The notes below the pieces were generated by a model that was given only the letters and a program-made list of their open reading frames with translations, ran no database searches and had not been told where the DNA came from. A stretch of 41,789 nucleotides of DNA, taken from Amaricoccus sp. (GTDB taxonomy: Bacteria > Pseudomonadota > Alphaproteobacteria > Rhodobacterales > Rhodobacteraceae). Both the position numbers and the translations under genes were made by a program. Shown here one piece after another: positions 8,490-19,959 of this stretch; position 1 is the first letter of the stretch, and each line of letters begins with the position of its first letter. Location of the stretch: NCBI RefSeq assembly GCF_017995835.1, contig NZ_JAGOID010000015.1, forward strand, positions 1 through 41,789, in the 5' to 3' direction.

Positions 8490-9560
8490 TCACGCCCCGT
8501 CCGCCCAGTCTTCGGCGTCGAGGCCGACCGCCTCGGCGACCGAGGCGAAGCCGTCGGCGGCCAGGAGCGCGTCGAGCCCGGTCAGGATCTCCCGCACCAG
8601 TCCGAGCCCGGCGTAGACGAGGCCGGTATAGAGCTGTGTCGCCGAGGCGCCGGCGCGAATCTTGGCGTAGGCCTGCGCCGCCGAGGCGACGCCGCCGACC
8701 CCCACGAGCGGAACCCGTCCCTCGGTCAGCATGTAGGTCCGGGCGAGGACGCGGGTCGAGCGGGCAAAGAGCGGCGCGCCGGAGAGGCCGCCGGCCTCGC
8801 CGCGATGCCGGCTGGAGAGCCCGTCGCGCGCCAGCGTGGTGTTGGTGGCGACGATCCCCGCCACCCCCCGCTCCAGCGCCACCGCGATCAGCTCGACCAG
8901 CTCCGCGTCGGACAGATCCGGGGCGATCTTGAGCAGGACCGGGACCGGCCGCGCGAGTGCGGCGTTGGCCGCCATGACGCCGGCGAGGAGCGCGTCGAGC
9001 GCGTCCGCCCCCTGCAGGTCGCGCAGTCGTTCGGTGTTCGGCGACGAGACGTTGACCGTGGCGAAGTCGACGAGCCCGCCGACCGCGGCGAGCACCTCGG
9101 CGAAGTCGGCGGCGCGGTCGGCGCTTGCCTTGTTGGCCCCGAGGTTCAGTCCGACGATCCCTGGCGGCCGCGGCGCCGCGAGGCGGGCGGCGATGGCGGC
9201 GGCGCCGTCGTTGTTGAAGCCGAAGCGGTTGATCGCCGCGCGGTCCTCCGCGAGCCGGAACAGCCGCGGCCGCGGGTTGCCGGGCTGCGGCTTCGGCGTC
9301 GCCGCGCCGACCTCGACGAAGCCGAAGCCGATCCGGAGCAGCGCCGGCAGCGCCGTGGCGTTCTTGTCGAACCCGGCGGCGAGCCCGAGCGGGTTCGGCA
9401 GCGCGAGCCCGGCGAGCGAGGTGGCGAGGCGCGGGCTCGCGAGCGGGCCGCCGGCCGGCCCGAGCCCGGCGCGCAGCGCCGCGAGCGCGAGCCCGTGCGC
9501 GCGTTCCGGGTCTATCCGGCGCAGCGCCGCGAGGCCGACGCGTTCGAGCCGGTCCCTCAC
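8490..9560 (-). CDS. pyrD: Dihydroorotate dehydrogenase (quinone)
   Basis: A 356-residue class 2 dihydroorotate dehydrogenase, the membrane-associated flavoenzyme that oxidises dihydroorotate with ubiquinone in pyrimidine synthesis. It has the [10 protein letters not shown] phosphate-site loop, the [17 protein letters not shown] stretch, NRFGFNN, and the catalytic serine in VNVSSPNTE, which marks class 2. The C-terminal FMN-phosphate region GVGGVASA and the following LYTGLVYAG are intact. The frame is open further upstream, but the GTG at 9560 overlaps the stop of the DUF952 gene by four bases (GTGA) and gives the family-like N-terminus [22 protein letters not shown], so translation is probably coupled. 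Confidence 0.95.
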   Translation of the reverse strand: MRDRLERVGLAALRRIDPERAHGLALAALRAGLGPAGGPLASPRLATSLAGLALPNPLGLAAGFDKNATALPALLRIGFGFVEVGAATPKPQPGNPRPRLFRLAEDRAAINRFGFNNDGAAAIAARLAAPRPPGIVGLNLGANKASADRAADFAEVLAAVGGLVDFATVNVSSPNTERLRDLQGADALDALLAGVMAANAALARPVPVLLKIAPDLSDAELVELIAVALERGVAGIVATNTTLARDGLSSRHRGEAGGLSGAPLFARSTRVLARTYMLTEGRVPLVGVGGVASAAQAYAKIRAGASATQLYTGLVYAGLGLVREILTGLDALLAADGFASVAEAVGLDAEDWADGA

Positions 9561-9892
9561 GCGAGGTCGTCCGGAAAGACATGGCCGCCAGGCTCGAGCG
9601 GCAGCGGCCGCGCCCAGAGCACGTCCGCCCGCCCGAGCCGGCGATGGAGATGCGGGAACAGCGCCCCGTGCCGCGAGGGCTCCCAGCGGACCGCCTCGCC
9701 CATGGCGGTCTCGTCGCAGGCGAGCAGCCAGAGCCCGTCCTCGCCGGCGAAGTGGCGCGCCGCGGTCTCGGCGACCTGCGCGGCGGTGGAGAAGTGGACA
9801 TAGCCGTCGGCGACGTCGACGGGCGCGCCGTCGGTGCTGCCGCGGGCGGCGAAGTCGGCCATCTCGGCGGCGCGGAACAGCTTGTAGATCAT
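9557..9892 (-). CDS. DUF952 domain-containing protein
   Basis: A 111-residue member of the small DUF952 family, recognisable from [11 protein letters not shown] at the start, [23 protein letters not shown] in the middle, and a tryptophan/proline-rich FPHLHR region. Family members have no established function. In alphaproteobacteria this gene is often directly upstream of pyrD, as here, where the two overlap by four bases. It is four bases downstream of the transporter gene, so the three are probably one operon. Confidence 0.88.
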   Translation of the reverse strand: MIYKLFRAAEMADFAARGSTDGAPVDVADGYVHFSTAAQVAETAARHFAGEDGLWLLACDETAMGEAVRWEPSRHGALFPHLHRRLGRADVLWARPLPLEPGGHVFPDDLA

Positions 9893-9896
9893 GCAC

Positions 9897-10820
9897 TCAC
9901 CCCTGCGGCGTGATGACCCGGCGCGCCTTCGCCCGCTCGATGCCGAGCCGGTGCTCGCGCCAGATGATGAAGAGCCCGGCGGCGACGATCAACGCCGCGC
10001 CGCCCAGCATCGAGGCGGTCGGCGTCTCCGCGAAGATCAGGTAGCCGAACGCCAGCGCGAGCACCATCGAGACGTACTCGAACGGCGCGATGACGGAAGT
10101 CTCGGCGTGGCGGTAGCTCTCGGTCAGCAGGATCTGGCCGACCCCGCCGAGCAGGCCGGCCGCGACGAGGAGCCCGGCCTCGCCGGCGGTCGGCCAGGCC
10201 CAGCCGAAGGGCAGGGTGGCGAGGGACAGGAGCGCGGCGGTCAGCGAGAAGTAGAACACGATCGCCGAGGTCTGCTCGCTGTGGACGAGCTTGCGCACGA
10301 ACACCTGGGCGAGCGCGGCGAAGACCGCGCCGAGCAGCGCGGCCATCGCGCCGATGGTCTGGAGCTTGGAGGCCGCATCGACGTCGAGGACGGTCAGGCG
10401 CGGCGCGAGCACGATCATGACGCCGGCGAGCCCGAGGGCGACGGCGCCGAGCCGGAAGACCCGGACCTCCTCGCCGAGAAACATCGCCGCGAAGATGACG
10501 GTGAGCAGCGGCGCCGCGTAGCCGAGCGCGGTGACCTCCGGCAGCGGCAGGAGGCCGAGCGCCGTGAAGCCGAGACCCATGGCGGTGGTCCCGACGACCC
10601 CGCGCCAGACATGGCCCATCGGGTTCACCACGTCGAGCCCGCTCCCGAGCCGGCCGTTCCAGGCCAGCCAGGCGAGGATCACCGGGATCGCAAAGACCGA
10701 GCGGAAGAACACCGCCTGGCCCGGCGGCGCCGCGACGGCGACCGCCTTGATGCAGATCGCCATCAGCGTGAACACGGTGACGGACAGGATCTTCAGTGCG
10801 ATCCCGCGAAGGGGGTTCAT
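9897..10820 (-). CDS. DMT-superfamily (EamA) transporter
   Basis: A 307-residue integral membrane protein with about ten hydrophobic helices arranged as two EamA repeats, the hallmark of drug/metabolite transporters. Signatures include FFRSVFAIPVILAWLAW in the first repeat, the glycine-rich LGYAAPLLTVIFAAMFLGEEV hairpin, and the matching APFEYVSMVLALAFGYLIFAE in the second. Substrates in this superfamily range from amino acids and S-adenosylmethionine to nucleotides and cannot be read from sequence. It heads the transporter-DUF952-pyrD operon. Confidence 0.9.
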   Translation of the reverse strand: MNPLRGIALKILSVTVFTLMAICIKAVAVAAPPGQAVFFRSVFAIPVILAWLAWNGRLGSGLDVVNPMGHVWRGVVGTTAMGLGFTALGLLPLPEVTALGYAAPLLTVIFAAMFLGEEVRVFRLGAVALGLAGVMIVLAPRLTVLDVDAASKLQTIGAMAALLGAVFAALAQVFVRKLVHSEQTSAIVFYFSLTAALLSLATLPFGWAWPTAGEAGLLVAAGLLGGVGQILLTESYRHAETSVIAPFEYVSMVLALAFGYLIFAETPTASMLGGAALIVAAGLFIIWREHRLGIERAKARRVITPQG

Positions 10821-11022
10821 CGGGCAGGGTCCGGCTGGCTGAGGGCGCCACCCTGGCCGCGGGGCTCACGGGCGCAGGGGCGGGGCGGAGAGACGGCGCC
10901 GCGCGCGCCACGTCGCAGCGCGCCGCGGGCGCAACGGGGCAGCCCGCGCGACGTCGGCGCGGCGCCTCGGTCCGCCGGAGGGCGGCGGCCCTTCAGGGGC
11001 GCCGGTCGCCGGGGGAGGCGGC

Positions 11023-12402
11023 TCAGCGCAGGCAGCCTTCCGCCTTCGCCCAGGCGAGGGTGGCGTCGAGCGCCGCCTCGACGGGCGCGAACATCTCGTC
11101 GATCTCGTCCTCAGTGATGATCATCGGCGGGCAGAAGGCGAGCGAGTCGAGGATCGCCCGGGCGATCACCCCGCGCTCGAGCAGCTCCGCTGCAACGCGC
11201 GTGGCGACGCGGCCAGTCTCGGCGAAGCCGCGGGGCGACTTGTCGGGCGAGAACTCCAGCGCGCCGACAAGGCCGAGGTGGCGCGCCTCGCCGACGAGCG
11301 GATGCTGCGCCAGCCGGTCGAGATGTGCGGCGAAGCGCGGCGCGAGCGCGCGCACCCGGGCGGGCGCGTCGATGCGCTCATAGATCTCGAGCGCCTTGAC
11401 GCCGACGGCACATCCGACCGGATGGCCGCCATAGGTGAAGCCGTGGCCGAAGGTGCCGATCCTGCCCGAGTTGCCCTCGATCGTCTCGGCCATGTCGCGG
11501 TCTATCGCCACCGCGGAAAGCGGGAAGTAGCTGCCGGTGAGCTGCTTTGCCATCGACATCGAGTTGGCGGGCAGTCCAAGGGTCTGGCAGCCGAACCATT
11601 CGCCGGTGCGGGCGAAGCCGCAGATGACCTCGTCGGAGATCATCAGCATGTCGTGCCTGCGGCAGACCTCCGCCATGGCCGGGAAGTAGCCCGCCGGCGG
11701 CACGATTACGCCGCCCGCGCCCATCACCGGCTCGGCGATGAAGGCGGCGACGGTTTCCGGCCCCTCGGCCTCGACCAGCGCGTCGAGATCGGCCGCGAGC
11801 CGCGCCACGAATTCCGCCTCGCTTTCGCCGGGCTCGGCGCCCTTCCAGTAGTGCGGCGTGGTGGTGTGCCGGATGCGGTCGACCGGCAGGTCGAAGTCGC
11901 GGTGGTTGTTCGCCAGGCCGGTCAGCGAGGCCGAGACGATGGTGACGCCGTGATAGGCCTTCTGGCGCGAGACGATCTTCTTCTTGTCCGGTCGGCCGCG
12001 GGCGTTGTTGTAGTACCAGGCGAGCTTGACCTGGGTCTCGTTCGCCCCGGAGCCGCTCGACTGGTAGAACACTCGCGCCATCCCGGGGGCGAGCGCCTTG
12101 ATCTTTTCGGCGAGTTCGACCGCCGGCTCGTGGCTCTTGCCGGAGAAGAGGTGGTAGTAGGGGAGCTTCTCCAGCTGCTTCGTCGCCGCCTCGATCAGTT
12201 CGGCGTTGCCGAAGCCGAGGCCCGCGCACCAGAGCCCGGAGAGACCCTCGATATAGGACCTGCCCGACTGGTCGAAGACCCGCACGCCCTCGCCACGTTC
12301 GATGATCTGCGCGCCGGTCTCGCGAAGCGCCACGGCGTTCGCGTAGGGGTGCAGCAGCGCCTCGGCGTCGCGCATCTGGGAGTTCGACAGCGGTTTCGTC
12401 AT
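11023..12402 (-). CDS. Class III PLP aminotransferase (omega-amino acid:pyruvate type)
   Basis: A 459-residue fold-type I PLP enzyme of aminotransferase class III. The phosphate-binding SSGSGANET (115-123), SDEVICGFARTG with the ring-nitrogen aspartate D257, and SMAKQLTGSYFPLSAV with the Schiff-base lysine K286 are all intact. The long N-terminus with GLWCAGLGFGNAEL and the PYYHLF pair is typical of enzymes acting on omega-amino groups such as beta-alanine, taurine, GABA or putrescine with pyruvate as acceptor; the exact amine is not deducible. It is divergent from the 5'-nucleotidase gene, and no amine transporter is adjacent. Confidence 0.9.
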   Translation of the reverse strand: MTKPLSNSQMRDAEALLHPYANAVALRETGAQIIERGEGVRVFDQSGRSYIEGLSGLWCAGLGFGNAELIEAATKQLEKLPYYHLFSGKSHEPAVELAEKIKALAPGMARVFYQSSGSGANETQVKLAWYYNNARGRPDKKKIVSRQKAYHGVTIVSASLTGLANNHRDFDLPVDRIRHTTTPHYWKGAEPGESEAEFVARLAADLDALVEAEGPETVAAFIAEPVMGAGGVIVPPAGYFPAMAEVCRRHDMLMISDEVICGFARTGEWFGCQTLGLPANSMSMAKQLTGSYFPLSAVAIDRDMAETIEGNSGRIGTFGHGFTYGGHPVGCAVGVKALEIYERIDAPARVRALAPRFAAHLDRLAQHPLVGEARHLGLVGALEFSPDKSPRGFAETGRVATRVAAELLERGVIARAILDSLAFCPPMIITEDEIDEMFAPVEAALDATLAWAKAEGCLR

Positions 12403-12584
12403 GGATCGCGCCCCGGCATGGATGAGGCGGCCAACCTACAGGGCGGGCGCCGCAAGGGCAATTCGCGCATGCCTCGCCAAGCGGCCGTCACGGCGTTCGC
12501 GCGCTTGCGCGTCGCGTCGCCCGCCTGTCATGGTGGCCGGGCATCCTCGCTCCCGAGCCGCACCCATCCCGAGGGGAATATCGA

Positions 12585-14192
12585 ATGACCCTGCGCACCC
12601 TGCTTTTCGCGTCGAGCGCGCTGGCGCTCTCGTCGGAGGCGAGCCTCGCCTTCACGCTCAACATCCTGCACGTCAACGACCAGCATTCCCGCATCGAGTC
12701 GGTGACGAAGACGGACTCGACCTGCGACGCCGAAGGCGAGGCCGCGGGCGAGTGCTTTGGCGGCGCTGCGAGGATGAAGGCGGCGATCGACGCGGCCCGG
12801 GCGGATCTCGAGGCGAAGGGCGAGGCGGTGATCGTGCTCGACGCCGGCGACGAGTTTTCGGGTTCGCTGTTCTTCACCACCTTCGGCGGCGCGGCCGAGG
12901 TCGAGATGATGAACCGCATCGGCTTCGACGCCATGGCGCTCGGCAACCACGAGTTCGACCGCGGGCCGGAGACGCTGGCCGAATTCGTCGCCAAGGCGGA
13001 CTTCCCCGTGCTCTTCGGCAACGTCGACGCCTCGGGCGACAACCGCCTCGCCCCGCTCGCGAAGGACCACGTGATCCTCGAAGTCGGCGGCGAGAAGGTG
13101 GGGATCGTTTCCGGCCTGACCCCGGAGACGGCGGAGATCTCCTCTCCCGGGCCGAGCGTGACGTTCGGCGCGGTGGACGCCCATCTGACCGAGGCGGTCA
13201 AGGCGCTGGAGGCGGAGGGCGTGACGCGCATCGTCGCGCTCACCCATCAGGGCGACGTCGCGGACCTCGCGACGGCGGCTGCCGTGCCCGGAATCGACGC
13301 GATCGTCGGCGGGCATTCGCACACGCTGTTCTCGAACACGATCGAGGGGGCGGCGCGCCCCTATCCGGTGATGGTCGCGGGCGCGTCGGGCGCCGAGGTT
13401 CCGGTGGTTCAGGCCGGGTCCTACTCGAAGTACCTCGGCCACCTGCGGCTGGAGTTCGACGACGCGGGCGTGGTGACGTCGGCCAGCGGCGACACGAAGC
13501 TCCTCGACAAGAGCGTGACCCCGGACCCGGAAGTCCTCGCCCGGATCGAGGAGATGCGCGCGCCGATCGCGGCGCTGATGGAGGAGGTGGTGGCCGAGGT
13601 CGCCGCGCCGGTCGACGGCAGCCGCGAGACCTGCCGCGCCGGCGAGTGCCAGATGGGCAACCTCGTCGCCGAGGCGATGCTCGACCGGGTCAAGGGGCAG
13701 GGCGTCACCATCGCGTTGCAGAACGGCGGCGGCCTGCGCGCCTCGATTGACGCCGGCCCGGTGACCAAGGGCGAGGTGCTGACGGTGCTGCCGTTCCAGA
13801 ACACGCTCTCGACCTTCAACATCCCCGGTTCGGCGATCGTGTCGGCGCTGGAGAACGGCGTGAGCCAGGTCGAGGAGGGCGGCGGCCGCTTCCCGCAGGT
13901 GGCGGGCCTGCGCTTCGCCTGGGACGCCTCGGTCGCGCCCGGCGAGGGGCGGATCAAGTCGGTCGAGGTCCGGGAGGGCGACGCGTGGGTTCCGATCGAC
14001 CCGGCGAAGACCTACTCGGCGGTGACCAACAACTTCATGCGCAACGGCGGCGACGGGTATTCGGCGCTCCGGGACCAGGGCACCAACGCCTATGACTACG
14101 GCCCGGGGCTCGAGGACGTGCTCGGCGACTATCTGGCGGCGCAGGGGGACTACGTTCCCTTCACCGACGGCCGGATCACGAAGGTGGAGTAG
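12585..14192 (+). CDS. Periplasmic 5'-nucleotidase / bifunctional metallophosphatase
   Basis: A 535-residue exported nucleotidase of the UshA type, which releases phosphate from extracellular nucleotides. The first 22 residues form a Sec signal peptide ending near SLAFT. The calcineurin-like metal site is complete: LHVNDQHSR, DAGDEFSGS, LGNHEFDRG, ALTHQGD and GGHSHTLF. The C-terminal nucleotidase domain carries NLVAEAML, QNGGGLRASI, LPFQNTLSTF and TNNFMRNGGDGY, which bind the base and ribose. Four cysteines in two close pairs (residues near 47/57 and 348/353) may form disulfides, consistent with export. A hairpin follows about 38 bases after the stop. Confidence 0.93.
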   Translation: MTLRTLLFASSALALSSEASLAFTLNILHVNDQHSRIESVTKTDSTCDAEGEAAGECFGGAARMKAAIDAARADLEAKGEAVIVLDAGDEFSGSLFFTTFGGAAEVEMMNRIGFDAMALGNHEFDRGPETLAEFVAKADFPVLFGNVDASGDNRLAPLAKDHVILEVGGEKVGIVSGLTPETAEISSPGPSVTFGAVDAHLTEAVKALEAEGVTRIVALTHQGDVADLATAAAVPGIDAIVGGHSHTLFSNTIEGAARPYPVMVAGASGAEVPVVQAGSYSKYLGHLRLEFDDAGVVTSASGDTKLLDKSVTPDPEVLARIEEMRAPIAALMEEVVAEVAAPVDGSRETCRAGECQMGNLVAEAMLDRVKGQGVTIALQNGGGLRASIDAGPVTKGEVLTVLPFQNTLSTFNIPGSAIVSALENGVSQVEEGGGRFPQVAGLRFAWDASVAPGEGRIKSVEVREGDAWVPIDPAKTYSAVTNNFMRNGGDGYSALRDQGTNAYDYGPGLEDVLGDYLAAQGDYVPFTDGRITKVE

Positions 14193-14229
14193 CAGGGCCG
14201 TTCCACGTCCCGGGCAAGTCGGCGCAAAA

Positions 14230-14261
14230 GCCGCTTGCCTGGGCGGGGCGGGGCAAGCGGC
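14230..14261 (+). terminator. Stem-loop downstream of the nucleotidase gene
   Basis: A perfect 10-base inverted repeat (14230-14239 and 14252-14261) with a 12-base G-rich loop lies 38 bases after the nucleotidase stop. The stem is flanked by AAAA on both sides but lacks a T-run. An extra copy of one arm core (GGCAAG near 14214) could pair instead. A terminator or 3'-end stabiliser is the simplest reading. Confidence 0.45.
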
Positions 14262-14379
14262 GGAAAAGGCTGGATTCTATCTGGCCGGAACGCGGCTGGA
14301 ATCGGGCTGGAATCCGCCTTGCCACTTTTTCAGGATTCGACAAGGATTCGGCGCGAGTCCGGCGGTCGGGCCGTTGGCG

Positions 14380-14946
14380 TCACCAGCCCGCCGCGGCCTT
14401 GACCGGGACGGTCGGATGGTCGACCTGCCAGGCGTCGACGCCGCCGGGGAACCAGGCGACAGCCGTGTAGCCGGCGAGGACGAGGCGCCTGCCGAAGTTC
14501 CAGCTCGCCCAGCAATCGGGCAGGCAGAAGACCACGACCGGCCGGGCCTGATCGCCCCCGGTCAGCTCGGCGATCCGGCGCAGCGACTCCGCGGCCCGTT
14601 CCGCGGACAGGTCGTCGCCGAGGCCCGCGCCCGGCAGCCAGACGGCGCCGGGGATCGAGCGGTGGGTGGGCAGCCACGGCCGGTCGGCCGGCATGTCGTC
14701 GGGCCGGACCGGCACGGGGCCCACGTCGACCAGCACCGCGCCGGCGGCGATCGCCGCCTCGAGCGCGGGAACGTCGAGAACCCGCGCGCCGGCCAGCGTC
14801 GCAGGAGTGGGCGCGCGCAGGACGCCGGTGCGATAGCCGGCGGGCTCCGGCGGGGGCGCGTCGCCGCCAAGGCCGGGGCCGGCCGCGAGAACCGCGGCCA
14901 GCGCCAGCGCGGCCAGCCGGCCCGCCTTCGGCCGGGACGCGGTCAA
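14380..14946 (-). CDS. PQQ-dependent catabolism-associated CXXXCW-motif, rhodanese-like protein
   Basis: A 188-residue rhodanese-fold protein with a probable signal peptide (LAALALAAVLAAGPGLGG). The motif C-LPD-CW followed by ASWNFGRRL matches the CXXXCW motif of the family described as PQQ-dependent catabolism-associated; its role is unproven but a redox or cofactor role in the periplasm has been proposed. There is no ATG before the signal peptide; the TTG at 14944-14946 overlaps the stop of the upstream carrier gene (TTGA), which supports that start and coupled translation. It is the third gene of a three-gene operon with the SoxYZ-like carrier and the metallo-hydrolase. Confidence 0.8.
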   Translation of the reverse strand: MTASRPKAGRLAALALAAVLAAGPGLGGDAPPPEPAGYRTGVLRAPTPATLAGARVLDVPALEAAIAAGAVLVDVGPVPVRPDDMPADRPWLPTHRSIPGAVWLPGAGLGDDLSAERAAESLRRIAELTGGDQARPVVVFCLPDCWASWNFGRRLVLAGYTAVAWFPGGVDAWQVDHPTVPVKAAAGW

Positions 14947-15734
14947 TTCGCCAGTTCCGGCGCGGCGAAGTCCTGCGACCAGGTATCGCCCTTGCTGTCC
15001 GTCACCGAGACCGTGAAGGGCGCGTCCGAGCCGGTGCGGTAGAGGAAGTCGATCACCGGGTCGGTGGCCAGCGAGATGTCGCTCTCCATCGCGAGCACGA
15101 GTTCGTCGCCCCGCGTCACCTCGATGTCGGTGACGAAGCGCGGCGGCGTGTAGAGCCGCGAGATCTGGTTCATCTGCATCCCGTTGAAGTTCGGGTGGCG
15201 AACCATCAGCGTCGCCTTGCCGGCGCCGTCCGGGCCTTGCGCGAACTTCATCCGCATCTCGCCCATGCCGGCCATCGCCTCCTCGTCGCTGACCCCGATC
15301 GGCGCGGAGCAGCCGCCGGCGCCCTTCACGAAGACGGCGTTCCCGACCATCGAGCCATCGGCCAGCGTCGCGACCGCGTGGACGTTGGTGTAGCCGTCGA
15401 TCCGCACACGCAGACCGAGCGCGCGCGGATCGCCCGCCGGGCCGAAGCGCACCCGGGCCGCGAGCGGTCCGGGGTTCTCGTCGACGATCAGGGCCACCCC
15501 GGCGACGGTGGGATCGGCGACCGCGACGGCCACAGGCACGAGCGCGGAGTCGAGCGCCCGCTTTGGCGCCTCGATGGTGACGACGTCCTCCGTCGGCGCG
15601 ATCTCGGCCTCCTCGCCGAAGATCAGCGCGGTCAGGTCGTCCCAGCGGGCGAGCCGGTCGGGTTCGGTGTTGCCCGCCCCGAGCGCCGGCCCGGCGGCGA
15701 GGAGGGCTGCGAGGATCAGGCAAGCTCGCTGCAT
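14943..15734 (-). CDS. Quinoprotein dehydrogenase-associated SoxYZ-like carrier
   Basis: A 263-residue exported protein. Residues 1-20 (MQRACLILAALLAAGPALGA) are a signal peptide. The first half resembles SoxY and carries the exposed cysteine in VKGAGGCSAPIG, equivalent to the SoxY swinging-arm thiol; the second half (residues about 165-260) is SoxZ-like, with HPNFNGMQMNQ and the RGDELVLAMESDIS strand. Such fused carriers occur beside PQQ alcohol dehydrogenases rather than with sulfur oxidation, and their cargo is unknown. AGGAGA lies 8 bases before the ATG at 15732-15734 and is embedded at the end of the preceding metallo-hydrolase gene. Confidence 0.88.
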   Translation of the reverse strand: MQRACLILAALLAAGPALGAGNTEPDRLARWDDLTALIFGEEAEIAPTEDVVTIEAPKRALDSALVPVAVAVADPTVAGVALIVDENPGPLAARVRFGPAGDPRALGLRVRIDGYTNVHAVATLADGSMVGNAVFVKGAGGCSAPIGVSDEEAMAGMGEMRMKFAQGPDGAGKATLMVRHPNFNGMQMNQISRLYTPPRFVTDIEVTRGDELVLAMESDISLATDPVIDFLYRTGSDAPFTVSVTDSKGDTWSQDFAAPELAN

Positions 15735-15745
15735 GGATGTCTCTC

Positions 15746-16687
15746 CTATTCCCACTCGAGTTCCTTGTAGGCCTGGGTGACGTTCCGGCCATTGTAGTCG
15801 TCGAAGAGCGCCCAGTCGCCGCGCTGCGACAACCCGGCGGTCGCCGTCGTCTCGACGAGGGTCCGCCCTTCCGCGATCGCGCGGCGCACGTCGTCGCGCA
15901 GCGTCGTGAGGTAGCGTCGCAGCGGCGCGATGGCGGCCGCGGTCTCGACGAGGGTCGGGCCGTGGCCGGGAACGGCGGCGCGGGCGCCGAGGGTCTCCAG
16001 CGCGTCCAGCTCGGCGAGCCAGCCCGGGAGGCTGCCGTCGAGCGAGGGGACGCGGCCGACGAAGAGCAGGTCCGCCGGGAAGAGCAGCCCCGCCCCGGCG
16101 TCGTGCATCGAGAGGTCCGAGCGCGTGTGCGCCGGCCCATGGCTGCGAAAGGTCAGCCTCCGGTCGCCGAGATCGACCGTCGCGCCCTCCGCGCCTACCG
16201 TGCGGGTCGGCATGACCACCGGCCCGGCCCTTTCCGGCCCGAGCAGCGCGGCGAGCTTCTCGCGGTAGAACTCGCCCCGGACCGCCAGCTCGTCGGCCAG
16301 CCGGGGATGTCCGATGAATTCCGGCGCGTCGCCGAGGAAGGCGCCGGCGCCGAAGGCGTGGTCGGGGTGGACGTGGTTGATGACCACGTGCCGGATCGGC
16401 CGGTCCGTGCGGGCGCGGATCTCGTCGCGGAGCCAGGCGCCGTCGGCGAGGCTGCCGCCCGGGTCGGCGACCAGCACCGCGTCGCGGCCGATGACGAAGC
16501 CGGCGTTGCCGATGCCGCCGAGGTTTCCGGCGGTGGCCTCCTGGTCCGGGCCGCGCCGGACGAAGACGCCACGGGCGACCTCGTCGAGGGTCGCGCCGAA
16601 GGCGAGGCCCGGCGCGCAACAGAGGGCCGTGGCGCCGACGAGGACGCCGCGGCGGGTCGCTGCGAAGGTTCGCGGTTCCGATGACAT
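15746..16687 (-). CDS. Quinoprotein relay-type zinc metallo-hydrolase (MBL fold)
   Basis: A 313-residue metallo-beta-lactamase-fold hydrolase. An N-terminal ATRRGVLVGATALCC resembles a twin-arginine signal, so it is probably exported folded. Metal ligands are in INHVHPDH, HGPAHTRSDLSMHD and PGHGP. It matches the family annotated as quinoprotein relay system zinc metallohydrolase, which co-occurs with the SoxYZ-like carrier encoded 11 bases downstream and with PQQ dehydrogenases. Its true substrate is not established. It is the first gene of the three-gene operon; the upstream gap contains the candidate operator elements listed separately. Confidence 0.87.
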   Translation of the reverse strand: MSSEPRTFAATRRGVLVGATALCCAPGLAFGATLDEVARGVFVRRGPDQEATAGNLGGIGNAGFVIGRDAVLVADPGGSLADGAWLRDEIRARTDRPIRHVVINHVHPDHAFGAGAFLGDAPEFIGHPRLADELAVRGEFYREKLAALLGPERAGPVVMPTRTVGAEGATVDLGDRRLTFRSHGPAHTRSDLSMHDAGAGLLFPADLLFVGRVPSLDGSLPGWLAELDALETLGARAAVPGHGPTLVETAAAIAPLRRYLTTLRDDVRRAIAEGRTLVETTATAGLSQRGDWALFDDYNGRNVTQAYKELEWE

Positions 16688-16743
16688 CCCAAGGGCCCTG
16701 CGCCAGAATCGCCGGTCGGGCCGAGGCGGTCAACTCGGCGGTT

Positions 16744-16889
16744 GGTATGATACCGGCGAGTCTACCAGGCCACCCGGCGCAGCACGGGCTAACACGCGTG
16801 ATAGGTAGGGTAACTACCTGAGTACACACGATAAAAGTGCTAAGGCTCAAAAAGGTCCGCGAGTCGTTTCATGAGCCCGCCGGTATGAT
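16744..16889. promoter_or_regulatory. Candidate operator region upstream of the metallo-hydrolase operon
   Basis: GGTATGATACC at 16744-16754 is palindromic. A 12-base sequence at 16747-16758 is repeated in inverted orientation at 16878-16889 with 11 of 12 matches. Between them lies AGGTAG-GGTAA-CTACCT (16803-16819). The elements sit in a locally A/T-rich stretch directly upstream of the minus-strand operon, where a promoter and regulator sites are expected. The regulator is unknown. Confidence 0.4.
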
Positions 16890-17044
16890 ATGATGCCTTC
16901 TCCGCCTGATTGCCTTGGGCGCAACCTGCGGGAGATGCGCCCCGGATCGCAGGAGCGGGGCGCCTGTGGCGCGCCGCGCGATCCGGTCGCTTGGAGCGCG
17001 TGAGCGCGGAGAGCGAGGGGGGTTGAGCGTCTCCGTCGGCTTGC

Positions 17045-17114
17045 AATCGGGGCGCGCCTGCCTGGCGGGCGCGTCTATTGCGCCTGCCAAGGGGCAGGCA
17101 GGCGCGCCCCGATT
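17045..17114. repeat. Long imperfect hairpin 3' of clpV
   Basis: Bases 17045-17062 pair perfectly with 17097-17114. Inside, 17063-17072 pairs with 17080-17089 with one G-T wobble, leaving a 7-base loop and a 7-base bulge on the right side. The total is 28 base pairs. Read on the minus strand it follows the clpV stop by about 95 bases. It may be a terminator-like structure or a member of a dispersed repeat family. Confidence 0.6.
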
Positions 17115-17134
17115 TGTCGACGGACAAATCGGGG
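17107..17134. repeat. Second hairpin overlapping the first
   Basis: A perfect 12-base inverted repeat (17107-17118 and 17123-17134) has a 4-base loop. Its left arm uses bases 17107-17114 that also form the right arm of the neighbouring hairpin, so the two structures exclude each other. No T-run follows on either strand. Confidence 0.6.
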
Positions 17135-17208
17135 AAGTGAATGCGCAGACCGATGCAATCAGCGGATTTCGTACGATGCCGGCCGCCCCGTCGCCGGGCG
17201 GGTCGCGG

Positions 17209-19959
<2,751 letters not shown>

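Larger units (their letters stand above)
16688..17208. other. 521-base intergenic region with multiple inverted repeats
   Basis: This gap lies between the start of the metallo-hydrolase gene and the end of clpV, both on the minus strand. The half near the metallo-hydrolase (16740-16890) is A/T-richer than its surroundings and has operator-like repeats; the half near clpV (17045-17134) has two overlapping strong hairpins. A 95-codon open frame on the minus strand (16840-17127) crosses the hairpin and is arginine/proline-rich with no recognisable domain, so I do not call it a gene. Confidence 0.6.

Noticed and set aside
16840-17127. A 95-codon minus-strand frame in the gap between clpV and the metallo-hydrolase
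   Set aside because: It crosses most of the two hairpins, is arginine/proline-rich and has no recognisable domain or good ribosome-binding site.
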